Shown: positions 1-8,393 of the stretch, one piece after another
Numbering within the stretch: position 1 is the first letter of the stretch
How the letters are laid out: every line of letters starts with the position of its first letter
Origin: Actinomycetes bacterium
GTDB taxonomy: Bacteria; Actinomycetota; Actinomycetes; Mycobacteriales; Mycobacteriaceae
Assembly: GCA_029780675.1 (NCBI GenBank)
Contig: JAKOYE010000185.1
Coordinates: forward strand, 70,893 to 104,425
DNA: 33,533 bases
Direction of reading: 5' to 3'
Notes under the pieces: model-generated
The model's database searches: none
What the model was told of the DNA's origin: nothing
What the model saw: the letters and a program-made list of their open reading frames with translations, nothing else
Translations under genes and position numbers: made by a program

Positions 1-736
1 GAGTCGGGAGTTGCGCGACGAACTGTCGGGTCGCCTCGTAGAACGGATCGCTGAATCCGCAGTCGATCCGGATCGGGATCGAACCCAGCGCGGGCAGCCC
101 GAACACGCTGTTCGCGGCGAAGTCCTGCGGACTGTCGAAGGCCCCGGGCGCGGCCGCACCCGCGGAAAGCCACAGCGCCGGGCTGACCGCGCAGATCGCG
201 GCGGTGCGGGCCGCACCCAGTCGGGCGCCGAGCAGCAGTGCGCCGTAACCGCCCATCGACCAGCCCAGGAACCCCACCCGGGAGGTGTCCAGACCCTGCT
301 CGGACAGCATCGGCAGCAGCTCGTCGAGGACCATCGCCCCGGAGTCCTCCCCGGATGCTCGCCGGTGCCAGTAGCTCCCGCCGCCGTCGACGGCGACCAC
401 CGCGAACGGCGGGAGTCCGGCCGCCACCGCCTGAGCCAGACCCTGTTCGACGCCACCCGCCATCACCGTCGCCGCACTGCTGCCCTTGCCGTGCAGGGCG
501 ATCACCGGGCGAAGGGCTGCCGTCTGGTTCGGCGGGCGGGCTATCGCCCAGTTGGTGAGCTTGCCCCCGCGGGCCGCTGAGACGAAGGATCCGGTGACCA
601 TCGGCGGGGCCGCGGCGGCAGTGGCGATCGTCGAGGCGGCCGCGGTCAGCGTGGCCGCTCCCGCGACGGCGGTGCCGGCGGTCAGGCGCAGGAAGTGGCG
701 TCGGTTCACCTGCGGCAGTCGGTTCGCCTGGGGCAT
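1..736 (-). CDS. Tat-exported alpha/beta-hydrolase esterase (3' end outside window)
   Basis: This reads leftward from an ATG at 736 and is still open at base 1, so the C-terminus is missing. The N-terminus carries a twin-arginine signal (RRHFLRLTAG) followed by a long Ala-rich hydrophobic stretch, which predicts export by the Tat route. The mature part starts like an esterase: a LHGKGSS oxyanion-type segment and a clear GWSMGG nucleophile elbow (GxSxG, catalytic Ser). The Asp of the triad may be in the visible DCGFSDPF region; the His should lie beyond the edge. A GAGGA ribosome binding site sits just upstream of the ATG. It diverges from the TetR gene over a 67-bp gap, so the regulator may control it. 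It resembles, from memory, M. tuberculosis Rv0774c, an exported esterase. The substrate cannot be told from the sequence. Confidence 0.88.
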   Translation of the reverse strand, partial: MPQANRLPQVNRRHFLRLTAGTAVAGAATLTAAASTIATAAAAPPMVTGSFVSAARGGKLTNWAIARPPNQTAALRPVIALHGKGSSAATVMAGGVEQGLAQAVAAGLPPFAVVAVDGGGSYWHRRASGEDSGAMVLDELLPMLSEQGLDTSRVGFLGWSMGGYGALLLGARLGAARTAAICAVSPALWLSAGAAAPGAFDSPQDFAANSVFGLPALGSIPIRIDCGFSDPFYEATRQFVAQLPT

Positions 737-803
737 CAGAACATCCTCGCGAAAGGTCCTCAGTTCGGGCAAACCGCGATGGAGCGGAATCGCTGCTGGA
801 AGC

Positions 804-1424
804 ATGGCCGACATGACCGCGGCGGTGACACCCAAGGGTGAGCGCAGGCGGCATGCCCTGGTCAGCGCCGCTGCCGAACTGCTCAATGAGGGGGGCTTCG
901 AGGCGGTGCGCCACCGGTCAGTCGCCCAGCGAGCCGGGCTGCCCTTGGCGTCGACGACCTACTACTTCTCCTCGCTGGATGAGCTGATCGGCAAGGCCGT
1001 GGAGTACATCGGGTTCACCGAGGCCGCCGAACTGCGCGAGCGGGTGCGGAAACTGCCGCGCCGGCGCCGGTCCACCGGGGCGACGGCCAATCTGCTGCTG
1101 GACCTGCTCGCCGGGGAGGCGACCAGTGAGCAGCTCCTCTGCCGCTACGAGCGGTACATCGCCTGCGCGCGGCATCCCGCGCTGCGCGGGGTGGAACGGC
1201 GCCTGCTGCAGCAGCGGGTGGACGCGGTGGTGGAGGCGGTCGGTCGGTCCGGTCGCTGCGCCCGGGTCGACATGATCACCGCTCTGGTCTGTGCGGTCGA
1301 CGGGGCCGTGGTGTCGGCCCTGGTGGCCGATGGTCCCGCGCCCCGGGAATCCGCCCGTGCGACCCTGTTGGATGTGATTGACGTACTGGCTCCCATCCAG
1401 GCTTCGCTGGCCGACCGGGGTTGA
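804..1424 (+). CDS. TetR/AcrR-family transcriptional regulator
   Basis: This protein of about 206 residues has the TetR layout. An N-terminal helix-turn-helix covers roughly residues 12-60 (ALVSAAAELL, GFEAVRHRSVAQRAGL, then STTYYFSSLDEL, the recognition-helix signature). A helical C-terminal ligand domain of unknown specificity follows. Two in-frame ATGs, at 804 and 813, are possible starts; GGAAG at 799-803 is better spaced for the second. I give the longer form. It diverges from the exported esterase and lies a few bases from the downstream dehydrogenase, so it probably represses one or both and itself, as is common for TetR proteins next to their targets. The position matches the M. tuberculosis Rv0775 slot. 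The inducer is unknown. Confidence 0.88.
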   Translation: MADMTAAVTPKGERRRHALVSAAAELLNEGGFEAVRHRSVAQRAGLPLASTTYYFSSLDELIGKAVEYIGFTEAAELRERVRKLPRRRRSTGATANLLLDLLAGEATSEQLLCRYERYIACARHPALRGVERRLLQQRVDAVVEAVGRSGRCARVDMITALVCAVDGAVVSALVADGPAPRESARATLLDVIDVLAPIQASLADRG

Positions 1425-1426
1425 CG

Positions 1427-2425
1427 ATGGACTTCTCTGCGGTGACCCGTCCGGTCACCGGAATTCTCGACACAGTGCTGGACCGATCCGTTGTCCTGGG
1501 CTACACCAGGATCGGCTCCGGCCTTCGACGCGCCTGGTGGCCGGCCGACGCCGGTCGTGACGCATTGCTGGGGCGGCGGGTGCTGGTCACCGGCGCCACC
1601 GCGGGTATCGGCCTGGCGATGGCCAGGTCGTTCGCTGAAATCGGCGCGATCGTGCACCTGCTGGGCCGCTCCCCGGAGAAGGTCGACCGGTGCGTCGCGG
1701 AGATCCGCGAGCAGGTTCCCGGCGCCGAGGTGGTCGGCGAGGTGTGCGATGTCTCCGACCTTGAGGCGGTGGCCGCATGGACCGCGGGCTTCGCCGACCG
1801 GGTGCCCGCGCTCAACGGGTTGGTGCACAACGCCGGGCTGATGCCCAAGGACCGCATCGAGACCCGGGAGGGACACGAACTGCAGTTCGCCACCCACGTT
1901 CTCGGGCCGCATCTGATGACCGAGCGGTTGCTGCCGCTGTTGCGGGCCGCGGGCGGCGCGTCGGTGGTGTTCGTCTCCTCCGGCGGGATGTACAGCACCC
2001 CGCTGGTCATCGGCGATCTGGAGTCGACCCGGGACTACAACGGCGTCCGCACGTACGCGCGCACCAAGCGGATGCAGGTGGTGCTGGCGGATTCCTGGGC
2101 CCGCCGACTGGCCGGCACCGACGTCCGGGTGGAGAGTATGCACCCGGGCTGGGTGGACACCCCCGGTGTGGCCGAGTACCTGCCCCGGTTCCGGGTGATC
2201 ACCCGGCCACTGCTGCGCAATCTCGCCGACGGTGCCGACACCGCGGTGTGGCTGGTCGCCGCCCGGCCGGACTCCACCCCCGGACATTTCTGGCACGACC
2301 GGGTCCAGCGCCCCACCACCTTCGGCTGGCAGCGCCATGAGAAGCCCGCCACGGTCCGGCGCTTCCTGTCCGAGGTGAGCGCTCTCACCGGCACCCCGGA
2401 CACCTGGACCGGGTTGCGCGGCTGA
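1427..2425 (+). CDS. Short-chain dehydrogenase/reductase (SDR), DHRS12-like
   Basis: This is a classical SDR of about 332 residues with an N-terminal extension of about 45 residues before the Rossmann fold. Visible motifs are the cofactor loop TGATAGIG, the structural HNAG motif, the catalytic Ser in FVSSGG and the catalytic YxxxK in YARTK. A HPGWVDTPG segment follows, as in DHRS12-type enzymes. It should be an NAD(P)-dependent oxidoreductase; the substrate is unknown. I chose ATG 1427, which has GGGG six bases upstream. A TTG at 1421 would give a 4-bp overlap with the TetR stop codon and is the alternative. It is almost certainly co-transcribed with the TetR gene, suggesting a regulator-enzyme pair. 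It converges on the DUF429 gene with only three bases between them. Confidence 0.88.
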   Translation: MDFSAVTRPVTGILDTVLDRSVVLGYTRIGSGLRRAWWPADAGRDALLGRRVLVTGATAGIGLAMARSFAEIGAIVHLLGRSPEKVDRCVAEIREQVPGAEVVGEVCDVSDLEAVAAWTAGFADRVPALNGLVHNAGLMPKDRIETREGHELQFATHVLGPHLMTERLLPLLRAAGGASVVFVSSGGMYSTPLVIGDLESTRDYNGVRTYARTKRMQVVLADSWARRLAGTDVRVESMHPGWVDTPGVAEYLPRFRVITRPLLRNLADGADTAVWLVAARPDSTPGHFWHDRVQRPTTFGWQRHEKPATVRRFLSEVSALTGTPDTWTGLRG

Positions 2426-2428
2426 CCG

Positions 2429-3193
2429 TCACCCCGGGGTCGGGGTGGTTCCCAGCGTCGGTGTCAGCCCCAGCGTCGGTGTGACGATGCATCCGCTGGC
2501 CGGTGCCCCGTACACGGTGACGTCCCCCGGCCGGGTGGCGGTGAACCGGGCGATGTAGGCGCACAACACTGCATCGGTGGGATCCTCGGCGCGGCGCAAC
2601 GCGGCCTTGCTTCCGGCGTGCCGGACGGCGTTCGTCAGGTTCGCCCAATCGGGGCAGGACGCGACGTCCAGACTCGGGTCGGCTGAGTGAAGGGCCTCCA
2701 GAAAACCCATGAGCCGTAACAGCTCTGCGCGCAGCTCAGGCAGATCCCGGCCGGCTTTCTGCTTGTACTTCAGGGTTCGGTCGAGTCCGAACAGCACCAC
2801 ACTGGCGGCGTGCGGATAGACCTCGATCGCTCTCCGCGGTGCCGGCGATCGCGGGTCGAGGTCGAGATCCAGCGCCGCGCACAGCCGCGCCCCGCGCCCG
2901 CCGTCGGCGAACCAGGCCAATGCGGTGTTCGCCGGATGCGCGCCCGCCTCGAATCGCCGGAAATCCCGGTTGAGCGCCGCCTCGCAGGGCCGGTTACCGC
3001 TCGGGTTGGCGACCACCAGGGGGGCGTCCACCGCCACCAGGCAGTCGTGGCGGGTGAAGGGTTCCAGGCGGTTCGAGACGTCGTCATCGTCACCGGCAAC
3101 CCCGACATGTCGCAGCACCCCGTCGTCGTCGACGACGGCCACACCGGTGGGGCTGCGCAGCCCCCAGGCCAAGTCGACCCCGACGTAGTACAC
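2429..3193 (-). CDS. DUF429 family protein (predicted RNase H-like fold)
   Basis: This protein of about 254 residues opens with YVGVDLAWG, the start typical of DUF429 proteins, which have a predicted RNase H-like fold. Acidic residues in that first strand and in VAVDAPL would be the expected active-site positions. Function is unknown. I chose GTG 3193 because YVGVDLAWG follows at once and a TACGGT -10 box lies 7 nt upstream, the leaderless geometry. A longer reading from 3274 would run across the purB start. It diverges from purB over 25 bp. The last 20 or so residues are odd: three six-residue repeats of the TPTLGT type, encoded by 18-bp DNA repeats. The position corresponds to M. tuberculosis Rv0776c, a protein of about 259 residues. 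Confidence 0.8.
   Translation of the reverse strand: MYYVGVDLAWGLRSPTGVAVVDDDGVLRHVGVAGDDDDVSNRLEPFTRHDCLVAVDAPLVVANPSGNRPCEAALNRDFRRFEAGAHPANTALAWFADGGRGARLCAALDLDLDPRSPAPRRAIEVYPHAASVVLFGLDRTLKYKQKAGRDLPELRAELLRLMGFLEALHSADPSLDVASCPDWANLTNAVRHAGSKAALRRAEDPTDAVLCAYIARFTATRPGDVTVYGAPASGCIVTPTLGLTPTLGTTPTPG
2451..2482. repeat. 18-bp period tandem repeat in the DUF429 tail
   Basis: A 14-base unit (CCCAGCGTCGGTGT) occurs at 2451-2464 and exactly again at 2469-2482, a period of 18 bp. A degenerate third unit lies toward 2431. The period is a multiple of three, so copy changes would only lengthen or shorten the Thr-Pro-rich C-terminal tail of the DUF429 protein. Confidence 0.75.
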
Positions 3194-3200
3194 GCCCCGA

Positions 3201-3210
3201 ACCGTAAGCT
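3201..3210. promoter_or_regulatory. Overlapping divergent -10 boxes for DUF429 and purB
   Basis: In the 25-bp gap between two divergent starts, the ten bases ACCGTAAGCT hold TAAGCT on the plus strand (3205-3210) and TACGGT on the minus strand (3206-3201). Both fit TANNNT and they share the central TA. The plus box is 8 nt before the purB GTG and the minus box 7 nt before the DUF429 GTG. Both genes would therefore be leaderless. No good -35 element is seen on either side. Confidence 0.6.
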
Positions 3211-3218
3211 GTTGGCCC

Positions 3219-4637
3219 GTGATGATGCCCGACGTCCTGGCCAATCGGTATGCGAGCACCGAGATGGTCTCCATCTGGTCTCCGGCGGCGAAGATCGTCG
3301 CCGAGCGCCGGTTGTGGCTGGCCGTGCTGCGGGCCCAGCGCGACCTCGGCGTCGATGTTCCCGACGGGGTGCTCGAGGACTACGAGCGGGTGCTCGAGCA
3401 GGTCGACCTGGCGTCCATCGCGTCGCGGGAGAGGGTGCTGCGCCACGACGTGAAGGCGCGCATCGAGGAGTTCAACGCGCTGGCCGGTCATGAGCATGTG
3501 CACAAGGGGATGACCAGCCGGGACCTGACCGAAAACGTCGAGCAGTTGCAGATCCGCACGGCACTGCAGCTCGTGCGCGACCGCGGAGTGGCGGTGGCCG
3601 CCCGGCTGGCAGAGAAGGCCGTCGCCTACCGGGACCTGGTGATGGCCGGCCGCAGCCACAACGTCGCCGCCCAGGCCACCACGCTGGGAAAGCGGTTCGC
3701 CTCGGCCGCGGAGGAGACGCTGATCGCCGTCCGGCGGATCGACGGATTGCTTGAGCGCTACCCGCTGCGCGGGATCAAGGGCCCGATGGGGACCGCCCAG
3801 GACATGCTCGACCTGTTCGACGGTGACGCCGGGCGACTGGGTGAGCTGGAGGGCCGGGTCGCCGGGCACCTGGGCTTCGCCGCGGTCCTCGACAGCGTCG
3901 GCCAGGTGTATCCGCGGTCGCTGGACCACGACGTGGTCTCCGCGCTGGTCCAACTCGGTGCCGGGCCGTCGTCGCTGGCGCACACGATCCGTCTGATGGC
4001 CGGCCACGAACTGGTCACCGAGGGGTTCGCGGCCGGGCAGGTGGGCTCCTCGGCGATGCCGCACAAGATGAACACCCGCAGCTGCGAACGGGTGAACGGA
4101 CTGCAGGTGGTGCTCCGCGGCTATGCGTCGATGACCGCGGAACTGGCCGGGGCGCAATGGAATGAGGGCGATGTCTTCTGCTCGGTGGTGCGCCGGGTGG
4201 CGCTGCCGGACGCGTTCTTCGCCATCGACGGGATGATCGAGACGTTCCTGACGGTGCTGGCGGAGTTCGGCGCCTACCCGGCGGTGATCCAGCGCGAACT
4301 GGACCGCTACCTGCCGTTCCTGGCCACCACCAAGGTGCTCATCGCCGCGGTGCGGGCCGGTATGGGCCGCGAGGCCGCCCACGAGGTGATCAAGGAGCAC
4401 GCCGTCGCGGTGGCACTGGCGATGCGCGAACGCGGGGCCGAACCCGACCTGCTGGACCGACTGGCCGCCGATCCGCGGTTACCGCTGGACCGGGCCGACC
4501 TGGACGCCGCGCTGGCCGACCGGCAGTCCTTCACCGGGGCGGCCGGGGCGCAGGTGGATGCGGTGGTGGCGGCGGTCGACGATCTGGTGCGGGCGAATCC
4601 GGAAGCCGCCCGCTACGTTCCCGGCGCCATCCTGTGA
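3219..4637 (+). CDS. purB: Adenylosuccinate lyase PurB
   Basis: PurB catalyses two fumarate-releasing steps in the cytoplasm: SAICAR to AICAR, and adenylosuccinate to AMP. The 472-residue length matches, as I recall, the mycobacterial enzyme. The fumarase/aspartase superfamily signature is plain: SSAMPHKMNT near residue 280 carries the flexible catalytic loop. The GHEHVHKGMTSRD and AGRSHNV regions supply active-site His, Ser and Thr positions. The start is GTG 3219 (then ATG ATG CCC). The GTG version aligns with the remembered MSIPNVLA start of the M. tuberculosis protein, and the TAAGCT box 8 nt upstream suggests a leaderless message. It diverges from DUF429 and converges on a membrane protein gene, so it is probably a single-gene transcript. 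In M. tuberculosis, as I recall, cyp126 follows purB; it is absent here. Confidence 0.97.
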   Translation: MMMPDVLANRYASTEMVSIWSPAAKIVAERRLWLAVLRAQRDLGVDVPDGVLEDYERVLEQVDLASIASRERVLRHDVKARIEEFNALAGHEHVHKGMTSRDLTENVEQLQIRTALQLVRDRGVAVAARLAEKAVAYRDLVMAGRSHNVAAQATTLGKRFASAAEETLIAVRRIDGLLERYPLRGIKGPMGTAQDMLDLFDGDAGRLGELEGRVAGHLGFAAVLDSVGQVYPRSLDHDVVSALVQLGAGPSSLAHTIRLMAGHELVTEGFAAGQVGSSAMPHKMNTRSCERVNGLQVVLRGYASMTAELAGAQWNEGDVFCSVVRRVALPDAFFAIDGMIETFLTVLAEFGAYPAVIQRELDRYLPFLATTKVLIAAVRAGMGREAAHEVIKEHAVAVALAMRERGAEPDLLDRLAADPRLPLDRADLDAALADRQSFTGAAGAQVDAVVAAVDDLVRANPEAARYVPGAIL

Positions 4638-4651
4638 CGCGCCCCTGCAAC

Positions 4652-4694
4652 TTCGGCGCGGTTTCGTGCGGTCAGCGCCTGTTAGCGCGCCGAA
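4652..4694. terminator. Bidirectional terminator-like hairpin after purB
   Basis: TTCGGCGCG at 4652-4660 pairs perfectly with CGCGCCGAA at 4686-4694 around a 25-nt loop. It lies between the convergent ends of purB (stop 4637) and the membrane-protein gene, whose last codons it includes. There is no clear T-tract, so its termination strength is uncertain. Confidence 0.5.
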
Positions 4695-5308
4695 ATCACC
4701 CGGGCGACCCCGGCGGAGCGTAATTCCAGCGCCGCCAGGCCGCGAACCGTCATCGGGTCCCCGGCCCGCCACGCCCCCACCGGGTCCGGGCTGACCTCGG
4801 TGAGCTTGCGCAACGGCCGGTTGGCCAGCGCGCGCAGCGCCAGCAGTTGTTCCCCGGCGGGGGTCTGAGCGAGTGCGATCACCGTCCACTTCCGGCGGAA
4901 GAACCGGATCCGCAGCAGCAGCCACGGCATGCCGAGGGCCAGGATCGGTGGGGCGGCCACCGCGATCGCCAGCAGCACCGCCAGCCAGGTGGCCGTGCTG
5001 TTGAGGCTCTGGCCGGCGCCGGCCAGGTCCAGCGCCGCCTCGCTGGCCGCGCGCAGCGGCTTGGCCAGCTCATCCCCGACGAGCGGCAGTCGGTCGGCGT
5101 TGTCGCCCGCCGAACTGAGGTTGTCGGCGATGCCGGTGGCGCCGGTGCGCACCTGGGTGCCCACCCGGGCGAAGGTCGCGATCGCGTGGTGCACGGCGAC
5201 CCCGACGAGCACCCACACGGTGATCCAGGATGCGATCAGCACGTCGCTGAGCAATTGCGCCGTCAAACGCGCCGGGGTGGTGGCGTAGGGCAGGAATCGC
5301 GATGTCAT
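4682..5308 (-). CDS. Two-helix membrane protein, Rv0779c-like, unknown function
   Basis: This 208-residue protein has two clear hydrophobic segments: about residues 20-45 (SDVLIASWITVWVLVGVAVH) and about 107-130 (WLAVLLAIAVAAPPILALG). Between them is a polar, Ala/Gly-rich helical region (GTQVRTGATG to LAGAGQSLN) that would lie outside or form a coiled hairpin. The C-terminal 70 residues are basic and probably cytoplasmic. The start is ATG 5308, 50 bp from the divergent purC start. No catalytic motif is visible. Its place between purB and purC matches the conserved membrane protein Rv0779c of M. tuberculosis (about 206 residues). Function unknown; the constant neighbourhood with pur genes does not prove a role in purine metabolism. 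Confidence 0.82.
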   Translation of the reverse strand: MTSRFLPYATTPARLTAQLLSDVLIASWITVWVLVGVAVHHAIATFARVGTQVRTGATGIADNLSSAGDNADRLPLVGDELAKPLRAASEAALDLAGAGQSLNSTATWLAVLLAIAVAAPPILALGMPWLLLRIRFFRRKWTVIALAQTPAGEQLLALRALANRPLRKLTEVSPDPVGAWRAGDPMTVRGLAALELRSAGVARVISAR

Positions 5309-5346
5309 GGGTTCGATCCCAGCACAGCCGTTGTCCGGGTGGCCGT

Positions 5347-5352
5347 TAGTCT
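5347..5352 (+). promoter_or_regulatory. -10 box of purC, leaderless geometry
   Basis: TAGTCT (TANNNT) ends 6 nt before the purC GTG at 5359, so transcription would begin at or within a base of the start codon. No Shine-Dalgarno sequence is present in the short gap, which fits a leaderless message. Confidence 0.6.
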
Positions 5353-5358
5353 GACCCA

Positions 5359-6252
5359 GTGCGTCCTGCCCTGACCGATTACCGTCACCTGGCCAGCGGC
5401 AAGGTTCGCGAGCTCTACGGCGTCGACGACGACCATCTGCTCTTCGTCGCCACCGACCGGATCTCGGCGTTCGACCACATCCTGGACACCCCGATCCCGG
5501 ACAAGGGCCGCATCCTCACCGCCATGAGCGTCTTCTTCTTCGGACTGCTCGACACCCCCAATCACCTCGCCGGACCCCCGGACGACCCGCGGATACCCGC
5601 CGAGGTGCTGGGCCGGGCGCTGGTGGTGCGCCGCCTGGACATGGTGCCGGTGGAGTGTGTCGCCCGCGGCTACCTCACCGGATCGGGCCTGCTGGACTAT
5701 CAGCGCACCGGTGCGGTCTGCGGTATCGCGTTGCCGCCCGGACTGGTCGAGGCCAGCCGCTTCGAGCGCCCGTTGTTCACCCCGGCCACCAAGGCCGAAC
5801 TCGGTGAACATGATGAGAACATCTCCTTCGACCGGGTGGTCGAGATGGTCGGTGAGCGTCGCGCCGAACAGTTGCGGGAACTGACCCTGCAGACCTACCG
5901 CACCGCCGCGGCGCACGCGCTGGAGCGGGGTGTGATCATCGCCGACACCAAGTTCGAGTTCGGTGCCGGACCGGACGGGGAATTGGTGCTCGCCGACGAG
6001 GTGTTCACCCCGGACTCGTCGCGCTACTGGCCTGCCGACAGCTACCGGGAGGGCGCCGTGCAGCCCAGTTTCGACAAGCAATTCGTCCGCAACTGGCTGA
6101 CCGGGCCGGAATCCGGTTGGGACCGAGGCGGATCCGCACCGCCGCCACCGCTTCCCGACGATATCGTCGCGGCGACTCGGGCGCGCTACATCGAGGCCTA
6201 CGAACGTATTTCAGGACTGAGATTCGACGACTGGATCGGACCGCACGCGTGA
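5359..6252 (+). CDS. purC: SAICAR synthetase PurC
   Basis: PurC joins aspartate to CAIR using ATP to give SAICAR, the step before PurB. The protein is 297 residues, the length I recall for mycobacterial PurC. The N-terminus shows the SAICAR synthetase start (SGKVRELY, then [16 protein letters not shown]), with substrate loops around [12 protein letters not shown]. The DTKFEFG and [15 protein letters not shown] segments are the conserved ATP/metal and substrate-binding region of the family. The start is GTG 5359, supported by a TAGTCT box 6 nt upstream. Its stop overlaps the ptrB start by 4 bp (GTGA), so ptrB is co-translated with it. Confidence 0.97.
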   Translation: MRPALTDYRHLASGKVRELYGVDDDHLLFVATDRISAFDHILDTPIPDKGRILTAMSVFFFGLLDTPNHLAGPPDDPRIPAEVLGRALVVRRLDMVPVECVARGYLTGSGLLDYQRTGAVCGIALPPGLVEASRFERPLFTPATKAELGEHDENISFDRVVEMVGERRAEQLRELTLQTYRTAAAHALERGVIIADTKFEFGAGPDGELVLADEVFTPDSSRYWPADSYREGAVQPSFDKQFVRNWLTGPESGWDRGGSAPPPPLPDDIVAATRARYIEAYERISGLRFDDWIGPHA

Positions 6253-8360
6253 AACCACCTGTTCCCAAGCGCAGCGCGACCACGCGCGTGCACCACGACG
6301 ACGTGTTCGTCGACCCCTACGAGTGGATGCGGGACAAGTCCGACCCGGAGGTCATCGCTCATCTCGAGGCGGAGAACGCCCACGTCGAGGCGCAGACGGC
6401 CGATCAGGAACCGCTGCGTCAGCAGATCTTCGACGAGATCAAGGCCCGGACCAAGGAGACCGACCTCTCGGTGCCGATGCGCCGGGGCCCGTGGTGGTAC
6501 TACGGCCGCAGCTTCGAGGGCCAGCAGTACGGGGTGCACTGCCGCTGCCCCGTCGCCGGCGATGACGACTGGAGTCCGCCGGAGTTCGACGAGCACACCG
6601 AGATTCCCGGTGAGCAGGTTCTTCTCGATGAGAACGCCGAAGCCGACGGCCATGAGTTCTTCGCCATCGGGGCCAGCAGCGTCAGCGTCGACGGGAACAT
6701 GCTGGCCTACTCGGTCGATGTGGTCGGTGATGAGCGGTACACGTTGAAGTTCAAGGACCTCCGCACCGGAGAGCATCTGCCGGAGCAGATTTCCGGCGTG
6801 GGCACCGGACTCAGTTGGTCGGCGGACGGCAGTTGCGTGTACTACACGACCGTCGACGCCGCGTGGCGGCCCGACACGGTCTGGCGGCACCGGCTCGGCT
6901 CGGGTGAACCCGATGAGCAGGTGTTCCACGAACCCGACGAACGCTTCTGGGTGGCGGTGGGCCGAACCCGCAGCAATGCCTACATCGTGATCGTCGCCGG
7001 TTCGGCGGTCACCTCGGAGGTTCGGGTGGCCGACGCGACGGACCCGAGGGCCGAATTTGAGACGGTGCTGCCGCGCCGCGACGGGGTGGAGTACACCATC
7101 GAGCACGCGGTGATCGACGGCCGAGAGGTCTTCCTGATCCTGCACAACGACGGCGCGGCGAACTTCACCCTGGTCGAGGCGCCGGTCGAGGATCCGACGG
7201 CGCAGCGGACGCTGATTCCCCCGCGTGACGACGTCCGGTTGGAGGGGGTGGACGCCTTCGCCCACCACCTCGTGGTGCATTCCCGCGCCGAGGCGCTGCC
7301 GCGACTCGAACTGTGGCCCATCGACGGCGGTTACGGCGAGCGGACCGAGATCCGTTTCGATTCCGAACTCATGGCGTGCGGGCTGGCGGGCAATCCCAAC
7401 CTGGACGCCCCCCGCCTGCGGATCGCCGCGACGTCCTTTCTGACCCCGATGCGGATCTACGACCTCGACCTCAACACCGGTGAGCGGATCCTGCTCCGCG
7501 AGCAGCCCGTCCTCGGTGACTACCGGCGGGAGGACTACGTCGAGCGCCGGGATTGGGCCACCGCCGAAGACGGGACCCGCATCCCGATCACCGTGATCTA
7601 CCGCGATGGAATCGAATTCCCCGCTCCGGCAACCCTGTACGGATACGGGGCCTACGAGTCGAGTGAGGACCCGAGGTTCTCGGTGGCCCGGCTGTCGATG
7701 CTGGACCGGGGGATGGTGTTCGCCATCGCCCACGTCCGGGGTGGCGGCGAGATGGGGCGGCAGTGGTACGAGCGCGGCAAACTGCTGGAGAAGAAGAACA
7801 CCTTCACCGATTTCATCGCGGTCGCACGGCATCTCGTGGACACCGGTGTCACCCGGCCGCAGAACCTGGTGGCACTGGGCGGTAGCGCCGGCGGATTACT
7901 GATGGGCGCGGTGGCCAACATGGCGCCCGAGTTGTTCGCCGGGATTCTTGCGGCGGTGCCGTTCGTCGACCCGCTGACCACCATCCTGGACCCCTCATTG
8001 CCGCTGACCGTCACCGAATGGGACGAGTGGGGAAATCCGCTGGAGGACCCGGACGTCTACCACTACATGAAGTCCTACTCGCCGTACGAGAACGTCGAGG
8101 CCAAGGAATACCCGGCGATCCTGGCCATGACCTCGCTCAACGACACCCGGGTGTTCTACGTCGAACCCGCCAAATGGGTTGCCGCCCTTCGGCACGCCAA
8201 GACCGACGGGCGTCCGGTTCTGCTGCGCACCCAGATGGCGGCCGGCCACGGCGGCACCAGTGGCCGCTACGAGCGGTGGCGCGAGGCGGCGTTCCAGTAC
8301 GCCTGGTTGCTGGCGACCGCGGATCCGGAACGGTTCGGCGGTCGGCCCGCGGCCGAGTGA
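6249..8360 (+). CDS. ptrB: Oligopeptidase B-type S9A serine peptidase PtrB
   Basis: This is a prolyl-oligopeptidase-family enzyme of about 703 residues, which would cut short peptides after basic residues if it behaves like characterised oligopeptidase B. The first about 410 residues form the beta-propeller gate (starting [14 protein letters not shown]). The rest is the alpha/beta-hydrolase domain. The triad is visible: Ser in GGSAGG, Asp in SLNDTRVFY and His in [22 protein letters not shown] segment matches the family. The start is GTG 6249, overlapping the purC stop by 4 bp. No signal peptide is seen, so it is cytoplasmic. In M. tuberculosis the equivalent is annotated, as I recall, as two broken pieces (ptrBa and ptrBb); here it is one intact frame. 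Confidence 0.95.
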   Translation: MKPPVPKRSATTRVHHDDVFVDPYEWMRDKSDPEVIAHLEAENAHVEAQTADQEPLRQQIFDEIKARTKETDLSVPMRRGPWWYYGRSFEGQQYGVHCRCPVAGDDDWSPPEFDEHTEIPGEQVLLDENAEADGHEFFAIGASSVSVDGNMLAYSVDVVGDERYTLKFKDLRTGEHLPEQISGVGTGLSWSADGSCVYYTTVDAAWRPDTVWRHRLGSGEPDEQVFHEPDERFWVAVGRTRSNAYIVIVAGSAVTSEVRVADATDPRAEFETVLPRRDGVEYTIEHAVIDGREVFLILHNDGAANFTLVEAPVEDPTAQRTLIPPRDDVRLEGVDAFAHHLVVHSRAEALPRLELWPIDGGYGERTEIRFDSELMACGLAGNPNLDAPRLRIAATSFLTPMRIYDLDLNTGERILLREQPVLGDYRREDYVERRDWATAEDGTRIPITVIYRDGIEFPAPATLYGYGAYESSEDPRFSVARLSMLDRGMVFAIAHVRGGGEMGRQWYERGKLLEKKNTFTDFIAVARHLVDTGVTRPQNLVALGGSAGGLLMGAVANMAPELFAGILAAVPFVDPLTTILDPSLPLTVTEWDEWGNPLEDPDVYHYMKSYSPYENVEAKEYPAILAMTSLNDTRVFYVEPAKWVAALRHAKTDGRPVLLRTQMAAGHGGTSGRYERWREAAFQYAWLLATADPERFGGRPAAE

Positions 8361-8393
8361 TCGGCGGTCGGGGCGTCGCCTCGGCCGGTGCGG

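Noticed and set aside
6198..7832. A 544-codon minus-strand frame
   Set aside because: It is antisense to the intact ptrB and lacks any recognisable domain or ribosome binding site.
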